Shown one piece after another: positions 27,301 through 34,563 of a DNA stretch of 64,000 nucleotides (its first letter is position 1; each line of letters opens with the position of its first letter). Origin of the DNA: Pseudomonas sp. (lineage in GTDB: Bacteria; Pseudomonadota; Gammaproteobacteria; Pseudomonadales; Pseudomonadaceae); NCBI RefSeq assembly GCF_030690725.1, contig NZ_JAUYGD010000034.1, forward strand, positions 112,942 to 176,941. The letters run 5' to 3'. The notes beneath the pieces are model-generated. The model searched no databases and had not been told where the DNA came from. It saw only the letters and a list, made by a program, of their open reading frames with translations. The translations under genes and the position numbers were made by a program.

Positions 27301-27938
27301 CGCAGCAGGCCCAGCAGGGTGTCCCAGGCGCGGCTGTCGATGGCCGGGTCGGGCTGGGTCAGGTAGCGCCCGGCGGTGTCGATCAGCACGGCGTGATCGG
27401 CGAAATACCAGTCGGCGTAACGGGTGCCGGAAACGTCCTTGGTCAGGCGTTGCTGGTCACCGCGATTGAGCGGGAAATCCAGGCCAGAGAAATCCAGCAG
27501 GCTGGTCTTGCCGCTGTTTTGTGGGCCGAGCAGCAGGTACCAGGGCAGCTCATTGCGCCACTTCTCGCTGCGGCCGCGGTACAGGCTGGAGCGCTTGAGG
27601 GTGTGCAGGGCCTGCTTGAAGCGATTGCGCAGCTCAAGCTGTTCTTCGTTGATCAGGCCTTCGCGGCGCAGGCGCTCCTGGGCGTCGGCGTCATCCTCTT
27701 CAGCCTTCTTGCGGGCGGTGGCCTTCCAGCTGGCGAATACCATGGCCAGGCCCCAGATCAGGAACAACCCGCTGATGCTCAGCAGGCGGCTGGTGGCCGA
27801 TTCCCAGAACTTATAATCGTTGACCGCGAGCAGCGGGCCGACAAACCACACCAGCAGCGCCAGAACCAATACCAGACACAGGCTCCATACCCAGGTCTTG
27901 CGGAAAAATGCGGCTAACTTGCCGAAAAAACTCTTCAT
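24399..27938 (-). CDS. tssM: T6SS inner-membrane complex protein TssM (IcmF)
   Basis: A 1179-residue inner-membrane protein. Two membrane helices lie near the N-terminus (WVWSLCLVLVLALLVWFV, LLSISGLFLIWGLAMVF) and a third near residue 450 (TALVVLGIFGVVWAGGF). The cytoplasmic domain has an intact Walker A (GPQNSGKTSLL, about residue 137), so nucleotide binding is possible. The large C-terminal part is periplasmic and contacts TssJ. It forms the membrane complex with TssL and TssJ. Its start overlaps the tssL stop by 4 bases (ATGA). Confidence 0.96.
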   Translation of the reverse strand: MKSFFGKLAAFFRKTWVWSLCLVLVLALLVWFVGPLLAVNDYKFWESATSRLLSISGLFLIWGLAMVFASWKATARKKAEEDDADAQERLRREGLINEEQLELRNRFKQALHTLKRSSLYRGRSEKWRNELPWYLLLGPQNSGKTSLLDFSGLDFPLNRGDQQRLTKDVSGTRYADWYFADHAVLIDTAGRYLTQPDPAIDSRAWDTLLGLLRKRRARPLNGVLVNIPVEQLQGGSEIELENLARQTRQRLQDIHQRLGADVPVYLVLSKADKVLGFDEFFDQLSREESDQVLGASFRKEQNATDVQVIRQEFEELLRRLNSQVILRMHQERDTQRRGRILDFPHQLGLLGERLCLFSELAFSGNRYQRASQLRGFYLTSAPELNDQLDPSTSSIGRNLGLSSSALPTFRTGRARFINHLLSRVIFPEADLAGLDQKEVRRIDWGQRAMYATALVVLGIFGVVWAGGFSGNHGRLEQLRTLAQQLTQQHNSLGAQDDALRTLKALDHSYAATQVFPPVDEVSYLQRGGLYQGEKVDPTLQQAYRAELENLLLSRVGRQLEAQVRANLGDRERLLNSLRAYLMLNLEERRDKAFLQEWLAADWSLRYAGNSVGQRGLNEHFERLLSESFAPYSLNEPLVAQARQILRSESLANVVYRMLRDQARSLPEYRLSQKLGPQAGLFVGSDYAIPGFYTQVGYQKTFTAKGADLVRDLLRDNWVLGEGDTLSSNDLSRLLVEMEQLYFRDYANYWGEALAQLSLDPIGSAGQGALQLAGLTAANSPLLQLLVEVRDNTRFKGMAEAADDAGAAAEALEGAKGKLGKVAKLAGAAAEQAQAALVKNLPDTARKTLERRFEPLHRLLDENGGAGPELATTLQALDALQLQLASLAHASAPEQAAFELAKARMGGQRDAINQVRSSAARLPQPVGNWLGLLAEDSWMLVLNDAYHYLNQRYKSELYAAYDGSLKQRYPFSAHSESDVAIADFREFFKAQGIAERFFDNYLKPFVSGTAGQYQLRRVDGRGLPLSREFLLQMSHTQTIRRSFFAENPNEPKVLFKLEPYSLDSSLGRADFRFGNQQMEYRHGPIVQTAFSWPAEANEGRTSLVVEELGGRKVGIEKNTGPWSLFRLLDLMSVDYHSGRDVLMLKADLGGLRANYLLHSQRSPNPFDLDQLRSFKLPATL

Positions 27939-28816
27939 TTCAGATCATCCATGCTTACACCCGCAGACGGGTCGAGTTGCTCGAACGGCTGCAAAATAGT
28001 TTCGCGCTGCTCGCCCAATACCCAGGCGAAACCGCCATACATCACCACTAGGCACACCAGGGTGAACAGCGCCACCAGCCACCACGGCACGATGCGCACC
28101 AGGCGCCGGCGGGTGTCTTTCAGGCCCTGCCAGTGCGGCGAAACCTCGCGCGGTACGTCACCGCGCATCTGGCGGATCTGCCGATAGAGGCTGTCGCGCA
28201 CCGCTTCCAGTTCGAGCATGCCGCGCGGCAGCACGCGGTATTTGCCCTCGAAGCCGAGCGACAGGCACAGGTACATCAGCTCGAGCATCGGCAGGTGCTT
28301 GACCGGGTTGCGCGACAGGCGCTCGAGCAGCTGGAAGAACTTCTCGCCGCCGAAGGTTTCGTTGTGGAACGAGGACAGCAGGCTCATCTGCGACCACTCG
28401 CTCTCGTTGCCCCAGGGCGTGGTCACCACGGCCTCATCGACCACGGTACAGAGCACGTAACGCGCGGCCATCACCTGGCTGCTTTCCGCGCCTTCATGCA
28501 GGGCGCGGTGCTCGAACAGCTTGATGGCGCTGGATAGGCGCTGGTTCAGCGCGTGCATGTCTTCACTGTCGAAGCTGTGCTTGAGGCGCACCACTTCCGA
28601 GAGCAGGGTGGCGGCGGCAGCCACTAGCGGGTTGAGGCTGATATTGAAGCTCTCGGCCGGGCGCAGGCGCGCGGCGTAGATCATCCGCTCTTCCAGCTGC
28701 TCGAATTTCGGCGGTGCGGCGAAGTCAGTCAGCGGGCTGTGCGCGGGGGCATCACCTTTGCGGTTGAGGATGACGGTCTTGTCGTCCTGGCCGTATTCCA
28801 TTTCCTTGGTCGTCAT
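27935..28816 (-). CDS. tssL: T6SS inner-membrane protein TssL (DotU, short form)
   Basis: A 293-residue protein with a cytoplasmic DotU domain (residues about 35-245; ARYVLCTVVDEAVVTTPWG is typical) and a single C-terminal membrane helix (WWLVALFTLVCLVVMYGGFAWVL). It has no OmpA-like peptidoglycan-binding extension. It joins TssM and TssJ in the membrane complex and contacts TssK. AGGAA lies before ATG 28816; the gene is 2 bases from the tssK stop and overlaps tssM by 4 bases. Confidence 0.95.
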   Translation of the reverse strand: MTTKEMEYGQDDKTVILNRKGDAPAHSPLTDFAAPPKFEQLEERMIYAARLRPAESFNISLNPLVAAAATLLSEVVRLKHSFDSEDMHALNQRLSSAIKLFEHRALHEGAESSQVMAARYVLCTVVDEAVVTTPWGNESEWSQMSLLSSFHNETFGGEKFFQLLERLSRNPVKHLPMLELMYLCLSLGFEGKYRVLPRGMLELEAVRDSLYRQIRQMRGDVPREVSPHWQGLKDTRRRLVRIVPWWLVALFTLVCLVVMYGGFAWVLGEQRETILQPFEQLDPSAGVSMDDLK

Positions 28817-28818
28817 AA

Positions 28819-30150
28819 TCAGTTCCTGATCGCCCAGAATTTCATCTCAAGCCCGGAGAACTCGCCGGACACGTGGAAAGCGAAGCCGCCGGAGCGTTCC
28901 AGCTGCGCCAGTTCCTCGGAGCCCAGTTCCAGGGCGAAGTAGGTTTTCCCCGAATGGAAGGGAATCTGCCGTGGTGCCACTGGCATCGGTTTGACCTTGA
29001 TGCCTGGCAGGTGCAGGTTGACCAGCTGGCGAATCTGCTCCACCGGGCCGACCTTGAGGTGTGCCGGCAGGCGCTGGCGCAGTTCTTCCGAGTCGCACTG
29101 GGCGCTGGCGGCGAGGACGAAGGTGGAGGTGGCGAGCAACTTGTGGTCGTGCAGCGGCGACACCTGAATGCCGTACTGACGCTGTTGCAGCAGCATTTCG
29201 ATGGCGTGCTGTTCCAGCACCATCGACAGCACCTGGCGGATCGCATCCATCAGCTTGCGGAAGCTCACGCCTTGGTCGCTGTGCAGATAACGGCCTTCCA
29301 GGCGCGGGCGTTTGATCTCGCTGGAGAAGGTCGCCAGCTCACCGAGCAGGCCGAGCAATTCGCGGTAGATCTGCTCCGGGTGCACCTGCTCGATGCCCAG
29401 GTAATGGCGCAGCACCGGCTCGAAACGGTTGATCAGCTGCAGCATCATGAAATCCCCGACTTCCGCCCCGCCTACCTTGCCGGTGGCGCGAATACGTTCG
29501 GCGAGGATGTCGCCCCGGTGGGCGAGCATGCTGATCACTTCCTTGAGGCAGCTCAGCAGGTAGCCGGAAGCCTGGAAGTTGACGTAGGTAGGAATAAATT
29601 CCGGGTCGATGCTGATCACCCCGTCCGGGGTGGTATCGAGTACGTCGCACAGCTGCAATTTGACGTAGGCCTGGTCGCTCTGTTGCTCGCCGAGCAGCAG
29701 ACGGAAATCCGGGCGGCCGCAGCTGACCTGACTCGATGCGCTGTCGCCGGCGTTGGAGTCGGTGACTTCCTCATCGAAGGCGGTAAAGCGCGCCAGCACG
29801 TCCTGCTGCTCCGGGCGGCGGCTCTCGATATGGTTACCGGTGACCAGCGGTAGGGCCAGGTACACCGGGGTGTTGCCGGTGTTTGGCGGCACGTCGAGGG
29901 CCAGCGGCTCGCGCTCGGCGCCGATGTCGAACAGGGTGCCATCGGGCAGGATGCCGCTGGCCTTGCTCACCACCAGCTTGCCCATATTGAGGAACTGGCG
30001 GTCGATCTCCAGCTCGAAAAAGCCCCAGGCATAGCTGTCGAGCTTCTGCGTACGGGTTTTCAGCTGGTAGTCGTAATAACGGTCGTTCTGCTGGAAGTGC
30101 TGCGGGCGCAGCAACATGCCTTCCTGCCAGACCACTTTATGCATGGCCAT
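28819..30150 (-). CDS. tssK: T6SS baseplate protein TssK
   Basis: A 443-residue baseplate subunit that links the TssFG wedge to the membrane complex. The start VVWQEGMLLRPQHFQQNDRY is the TssK hallmark, and VNLHLPGIKVKPMPVAPRQIP lies near residue 380 (in two parts). It has the normal length for the family. It sits 3 bases after tssJ and 2 bases before tssL, in the usual J-K-L order. Confidence 0.96.
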   Translation of the reverse strand: MAMHKVVWQEGMLLRPQHFQQNDRYYDYQLKTRTQKLDSYAWGFFELEIDRQFLNMGKLVVSKASGILPDGTLFDIGAEREPLALDVPPNTGNTPVYLALPLVTGNHIESRRPEQQDVLARFTAFDEEVTDSNAGDSASSQVSCGRPDFRLLLGEQQSDQAYVKLQLCDVLDTTPDGVISIDPEFIPTYVNFQASGYLLSCLKEVISMLAHRGDILAERIRATGKVGGAEVGDFMMLQLINRFEPVLRHYLGIEQVHPEQIYRELLGLLGELATFSSEIKRPRLEGRYLHSDQGVSFRKLMDAIRQVLSMVLEQHAIEMLLQQRQYGIQVSPLHDHKLLATSTFVLAASAQCDSEELRQRLPAHLKVGPVEQIRQLVNLHLPGIKVKPMPVAPRQIPFHSGKTYFALELGSEELAQLERSGGFAFHVSGEFSGLEMKFWAIRN

Positions 30151-30153
30151 GGC

Positions 30154-30636
30154 TTATTCCTCTTCCTTGTTGGCGTCATCCTGGGCCTTGATGCCCAGGG
30201 CATCGAGGGTCAGCACGCTGCTGTTGCGTTCCTGCTCCTGCAACGGAATCACCACGCGCCAGTTGCTTTCCGGCAGGTCGCGGTAGGCCGCCAGCACGCC
30301 GACATAGCGGCTTCCCGGCTGTACCGACAGTTTCATTTCGCGTTGCTCGCCCGGGCGCAGTTCCAGCTCTTCGAGCACCACCATATCCGGCGAAAGGGCT
30401 TCTTTGGGGCGCTGATAGAGCGAGAAGAAATCAGCGGTTTCAAAGGCTACCGGGTGCTTCAGCTCGATCAGACGCAGAACGATCGGCGAAGGGCGGCCAT
30501 TGAGGTCCGGGTTGAGCTCATCGCTGCCGTTGAGGGTCAGGTCGAGCTTGGTCATATCCGAATAAGGTGAAAGCGCCGCGCAGCCGCTCAGGCTGAGCAG
30601 GGCGGCCAACAGGGCCAGACAGGTGAAACGGTGCAT
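30154..30636 (-). CDS. tssJ: T6SS outer-membrane lipoprotein TssJ
   Basis: About 160 residues with a lipoprotein signal ending LLSLSGC, then a beta-sandwich domain (LDLTLNGSDELNPDLNG, SPIVLRLIELKH, VGVLAAYRDL) typical of TssJ. It is anchored in the outer membrane and binds the periplasmic part of TssM. I prefer ATG 30636 because AAGGA lies about 9 bases upstream; ATG 30645, overlapping the fha stop by 4 bases, has no room for a ribosome site. Confidence 0.93.
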   Translation of the reverse strand: MHRFTCLALLAALLSLSGCAALSPYSDMTKLDLTLNGSDELNPDLNGRPSPIVLRLIELKHPVAFETADFFSLYQRPKEALSPDMVVLEELELRPGEQREMKLSVQPGSRYVGVLAAYRDLPESNWRVVIPLQEQERNSSVLTLDALGIKAQDDANKEEE

Positions 30637-30641
30637 GGAGA

Positions 30642-31838
30642 TCATCCTTGAACGTCGTTGTTGAGGGTGGCGATCAGGCGAACCTGTTCTTCATAGGTGT
30701 TGGCAAAGTCGCGGGCGAACAGGCGGTCGCTCCAGTCGTCGTTCTGCTCCAGAGCGCTGTGCAGACGACGGTAGGCGCGCCAGCGGCTGCCGGCGGTGGC
30801 GATCAGCGGCTTGCGACCTTCGCGCTCGAACCGCAGGCTCAGCTGCTCCGGCGACAATTGCTCGAACATGCCCTTGACTGCCGCGCGGCTGGCGGCGAGC
30901 AGCGCCACCTGATGCGCTTGCAGGTCACGGAAGCTGCGGCTGATGGTCTGCTCGGCGCTCAGTTGCCCGGCCTTGCCGCCACGCAGCAGGGCGCTCAGCG
31001 CTTCGCTGCTGTCGGCGGTGTGCTTGAGCGGGTTATTGCCGGCGCTTTGCACGGTGGTCAGGGCCAGACGCAGCTCGTTCTTCAGCTCGCTGCGCGTGCG
31101 CAGGCTTTGCTGCAGGCTGCCGATGCTCTGCTTGAGCAGCTTGGCGCTGTGAATGGCCAGGGCTTCGCGGGCATCGTCATCGAGGTCATCCAACTTGACC
31201 CCGAGGGCCTCGCCGAATTTTTCCCAGAAGGTCGGCGGCAGGCGTACCGGTTCTGGCGCACGCTTGGGTTGCGGTTCAGGCGTTGGCATCACCAGCGCAG
31301 GCACCAGCAGGTTTTCTTCATCGATCTGCGCGTAATCGCGCTGCTGAGCCTGCACGTTATGCGGACGCAGAATCGCCGTCAGGTCATCGACCTCGGCGTA
31401 TACGCGCTCCTGCTGGTCGATGGCGGTCAGCGGGTCGAGATCGAGAAAGGCATCGTCCGGGATGATGCTGCCGGCGGGCTGCGCACGGCCGATGTCGCCA
31501 GCGAACATTGCCGGGTCCTGAATCAGCCGCGCACGCAACTCGAAATCGCCGAAGCAATACACGCTGCCATGCTCGATACGCTGGGCCTCACCCTTACGCA
31601 GGCTGGCGCCGCTGTCTTTCAGCTGGATGCCATTGCTGCTGGTGTCGGTCAGGTAGAAGGAGCCATTGCGATAGCTCACCTCGGCATGCCGGCTGGACAG
31701 CACACGCTTGCGATCCGGAATCACCCAGTCGCATTCCTCCGCCCGACCAATAATGCCGCCGGCCTGCTTGAAGGTTTTGGTGGTCAATAGACCTGGCACG
31801 AACTGCTGTGCACTGACCACATCGAAGACCAGTTCCAT
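30642..31838 (-). CDS. tagH: T6SS FHA-domain protein (Fha2/TagH type)
   Basis: A 398-residue cytoplasmic protein. Residues about 25-100 are an FHA phosphothreonine-binding domain (GRAEECDWVIPD, VLSSRHAEVSY, TDTSSNGI, all key positions kept). Residues about 205-395 match the TagH C-terminal region (FWEKFGEALGVKLDDL and following helices). It reads the phosphorylation state set by the kinase and phosphatase encoded further down and promotes assembly. It lies 19 bases after the tiny lipoprotein gene and directly before tssJ. Confidence 0.94.
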   Translation of the reverse strand: MELVFDVVSAQQFVPGLLTTKTFKQAGGIIGRAEECDWVIPDRKRVLSSRHAEVSYRNGSFYLTDTSSNGIQLKDSGASLRKGEAQRIEHGSVYCFGDFELRARLIQDPAMFAGDIGRAQPAGSIIPDDAFLDLDPLTAIDQQERVYAEVDDLTAILRPHNVQAQQRDYAQIDEENLLVPALVMPTPEPQPKRAPEPVRLPPTFWEKFGEALGVKLDDLDDDAREALAIHSAKLLKQSIGSLQQSLRTRSELKNELRLALTTVQSAGNNPLKHTADSSEALSALLRGGKAGQLSAEQTISRSFRDLQAHQVALLAASRAAVKGMFEQLSPEQLSLRFEREGRKPLIATAGSRWRAYRRLHSALEQNDDWSDRLFARDFANTYEEQVRLIATLNNDVQG

Positions 31839-31857
31839 GGTTGTTAACTCCTTGCGG

Positions 31858-32001
31858 TCAGTTGCCGCGTTTCACTGCTTGCGGTTCGCCGAGGGGGCGG
31901 TATTCGTCATCGTTGAACTTGTAATTGCCGCTGCAGGCGGAGAGGCATAGAGCCAGGGCGAGCAGGGCGAGCAGGGCGGTTGGGTAATAACGTTTCAGCA
32001 T
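31858..32001 (-). CDS. Tiny lipoprotein of the T6SS cluster (OrfX-like)
   Basis: A 47-residue product beginning MLKRYYPTALLALLALALCL with a lipobox LSAC; the mature part is only 25 residues (C, SGNYKFNDDEYRPLGEP and a short basic end). The open frame extends upstream to 32187 but that extension overlaps the PoNi gene and is not credible. A small open frame (orfX) sits at the same place, before fha2, in the P. aeruginosa H2 cluster as I remember it. Its role is unknown; a membrane-complex accessory is one guess. Confidence 0.75.
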   Translation of the reverse strand: MLKRYYPTALLALLALALCLSACSGNYKFNDDEYRPLGEPQAVKRGN

Positions 32002-32045
32002 CAGTTGCTCTTCTCTTTTAAGTGCGAAAGGTGGGTAAGCAGATA

Positions 32046-33008
32046 TCAGGCATGGTCTTCGCCGGACCAATACCAAAGCGTCGCGCCCCAGCGTGAACCG
32101 TCGAAAGCCGGCATGATTTCGCCTTGCTTGAAGACCCGTCGGGAATTGGCCTGAGCCGGGGTAAACCAGTAGCCCGCTTTGGGACATGGCTGCCCGGATT
32201 CGATGCGGCCGATCTGCGTAGAGTTAGGCGACGAACTGAAATTACGGGCGTAAGCGACCAAGTCTTTGGGGTAGACCATATGGTCGACTTCGCTGTCGTC
32301 GATGTCGTAAAGAAAGGCAATGGCAGCGGCTTCGAAGGCCCAGTAGCCGTAATAACTACCCTCGTCACCGTCGATATCTAGGTGGGTGTCATGCCAATTG
32401 GTTTGCTTGTCTTCAAAAGCGCTGTACCACTGATCGCAATAGAGCTTCAGTAATGCGGATGCCTCTTCTTTGGTGGGTGCATAAATAGCTCGGATTAGCG
32501 GCGTATAAAGATCGTGATACCACTCATCCAAGTCATTGCGACCAGGTAAAACTTTGCGTAGTAGATCTTCATACAGCGTGTCTTCACCGGCATAACCGGC
32601 GTTGTCTAACAAGGCGACAAAGCGCTGCAGCAAGTCGATTCGATGCAGCAGAATGCAGAGGCTTATAACTTGTACGCACTCTTCGTATTGTCCAGGCCAA
32701 TCGTCGATCGCGAGGGGAGAGATATTGGTTACTTGCTCGTAGTCGGCGAGGGCACTCTGGTAGCGCTCGAAGTTGAGAATGACCTTTTCGAGCGGTTGGA
32801 TAAGTGACTCTATTGGTTCTCCAGCGGTGTAGCGGATGATTAGCGCGCTTAACGCATCCTGCTTGTATTCGTAGGCTTTAAGCGATGCCTCCTGACCTGG
32901 AGCGTCTTCTTCCAGGTCTTTGTCGTGCCAGAACTCTTCTGATGAGTCATAAAGGGAGACAAGGCTCTTGTAGTAGCTTTCAGTTATGAAAGGTTGTCTT
33001 CTGTTCAT
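32046..33008 (-). CDS. PoNi-type immunity protein (DUF1910/DUF1911-like)
   Basis: A 320-residue cytoplasmic protein with no signal peptide. Residues about 10-120 fit the DUF1910 region, and the stretch YYGYWAFEAAAIAFLYDIDD near residue 217 followed by YPKDLVAYAR is the DUF1911 hallmark of PoNi immunity proteins. A C-terminal tail (ESGQPCPKAGYWFTPAQ, FKQGEIMP) extends beyond this. Its ATG lies one base after the stop of the PoNe-type nuclease gene, the expected effector-immunity order. It should neutralise the nuclease in the producer's cytoplasm. Family assignment is from memory of motifs; specificity is inference. Confidence 0.82.
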   Translation of the reverse strand: MNRRQPFITESYYKSLVSLYDSSEEFWHDKDLEEDAPGQEASLKAYEYKQDALSALIIRYTAGEPIESLIQPLEKVILNFERYQSALADYEQVTNISPLAIDDWPGQYEECVQVISLCILLHRIDLLQRFVALLDNAGYAGEDTLYEDLLRKVLPGRNDLDEWYHDLYTPLIRAIYAPTKEEASALLKLYCDQWYSAFEDKQTNWHDTHLDIDGDEGSYYGYWAFEAAAIAFLYDIDDSEVDHMVYPKDLVAYARNFSSSPNSTQIGRIESGQPCPKAGYWFTPAQANSRRVFKQGEIMPAFDGSRWGATLWYWSGEDHA

Positions 33009-33009
33009 A

Positions 33010-34563
33010 TCAGGCCTCGATCTTCAGGGACGGCATGCTGCCGTACTTTCTGCTGAGTGAACTCTTACGTTTGTTCACCGCTTTCTTGACGTCCTGCTCG
33101 CTGTAGTGGAAAGCGGAATGCTCGCTATGATCGGCGTCAGTTCCACCAGCGAGTCGTACTTGGGCATGGTTCTTTGGGCTGCCAGACGGGTGGTATAGCG
33201 GAGCGAAGAACAAGTGCCTGCTGTAAGAGAGGATCACTTCTCGATATAGGTGAGCACCTACTTGTTTTCTCAGGCAGGCAGCGACCCACTCCTTGCTCAT
33301 CTGCACTTGGACTGCCTTGGGGCTTGGTTCAGCGGTATTAGCGGAGCGCTTATTTGGAGCGTTATTTGCGCTCTTTCCGGATGATTTTCCACTGCTCCGT
33401 CCCCCTGGCCGCTTGCTTGGTGCGGACTCGGGGTTGTCTTGTGTAATGGGCTCCAGCAATTCACTTGGATCAGCCAGGCCTGAAACTCCTAACTTGGAGG
33501 TGATGCCTGGTTTGCGCGTATTGTTCAGCTTGCGCAGGAACTTTGGAGCGTCCTCATCCTTGCTCGCCTTTGCTTCGACAATGGCGAATTTCTTCCCACC
33601 GTTCGTAGCAGGATTGGCCCGCCAAACAGCATCGATACCTGTGCCGTTGGCGCCGTCGGTTAGTTTGTAAAGCACATGGGGCGATTTAGGGCTGCCGCCT
33701 TTAGAAAGCTTGCCCATCTTGCTGGCGCTGGGCTTGCCTTCCAGCCACTGGCCTTCGGCTCCCTTGTCGTGGCCATCCCAGTCTTTGCCCCAGCCGAATT
33801 CTTCGGCGCAAATGTAGTCGGCGATATGTTCGCCGCTGACGCCTAAACCTTCGTTGGTCAGGCTGGAGAGTGCTTGGGTGCCGAGGTTGGAATTATCGAT
33901 TTTGTTGGAATGAGTTTGGCTCGCCCCGTCTTTGCCATCTGCGGCCACTTGCCCATCTTTGGCGGCGGGCTTTTGCCCTTGGCGTTGACCTCTTCCAGCC
34001 GATGCCGCCGCGCTATTGCGTTGTATACGTTTCCACTTGGTCAGGCGTTTTTCGACGATCCCGACAAGAGCAGGCATGCTGTCTCGTGAAGTAGAAAGCA
34101 CCGTCAATACGGCGCTCTGCATCCATGCGGGCAGGCTTTTGAATGCAGATGAGCCTTTTACCCCAGTGATGATTTCGTCCAGTTCGGCACGCAGGGCGCC
34201 TGCGTTGAATACCTGTGCCAACAGCTCTTCCGGGCTGGTTTTGACGCCACATTCCTGCAGAACAAAGCGCAGCAGATCAAACAACACAGGTGCAAAGCGT
34301 TGAGGGTCCCGGTTGACAATACGCAGGCTTTTTTTCAGGCCGTCGCCCGGTCCTGGAATCCAACCGATGATGGCCAATAACAAGTCAAACTGGGCATCTT
34401 CTTTACCCTGAGCCGTCTTCTCGTTGTAGAGATGAATAGACGCCTCAACCGTGTCATAGGCATCAATGGCTTGGCCTAGAAAGGGTACGGCACCGAGCGC
34501 AATGCCTTTGGCCAGCTCGGTTAATGCTTCGTTGTATGCCGCCTGCTTTTCTCCAGTGCTCAT
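33010..34563 (-). CDS. PoNe-type DNase T6SS effector
   Basis: A 517-residue toxin. The N-terminal 180 residues (GAVPFLGQAIDAYDTVEASI, IIGWIPGPGDGLK) form a helical delivery region seen in several T6SS cargo proteins. Residues about 230-335 look like the PoNe nuclease of the PD-(D/E)xK type: GEHIADYICAEEFGW, then GIDAVWRA with D311 and IVEAKAS with E330 and K332 as probable catalytic residues. A Ser/Gly/Lys-rich linker (about 375-415) precedes a final domain of about 95 residues rich in histidine and basic residues. The start overlaps the vgrG stop by 4 bases, so spike and cargo are coupled. It should act on DNA in the target cell. Confidence 0.82.
   Translation of the reverse strand: MSTGEKQAAYNEALTELAKGIALGAVPFLGQAIDAYDTVEASIHLYNEKTAQGKEDAQFDLLLAIIGWIPGPGDGLKKSLRIVNRDPQRFAPVLFDLLRFVLQECGVKTSPEELLAQVFNAGALRAELDEIITGVKGSSAFKSLPAWMQSAVLTVLSTSRDSMPALVGIVEKRLTKWKRIQRNSAAASAGRGQRQGQKPAAKDGQVAADGKDGASQTHSNKIDNSNLGTQALSSLTNEGLGVSGEHIADYICAEEFGWGKDWDGHDKGAEGQWLEGKPSASKMGKLSKGGSPKSPHVLYKLTDGANGTGIDAVWRANPATNGGKKFAIVEAKASKDEDAPKFLRKLNNTRKPGITSKLGVSGLADPSELLEPITQDNPESAPSKRPGGRSSGKSSGKSANNAPNKRSANTAEPSPKAVQVQMSKEWVAACLRKQVGAHLYREVILSYSRHLFFAPLYHPSGSPKNHAQVRLAGGTDADHSEHSAFHYSEQDVKKAVNKRKSSLSRKYGSMPSLKIEA

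Noticed and set aside
32002..32187. Longer form of the tiny T6SS lipoprotein (109 residues)
   Set aside because: The extension overlaps the PoNi gene in another frame, and the lipoprotein signal must be N-terminal.
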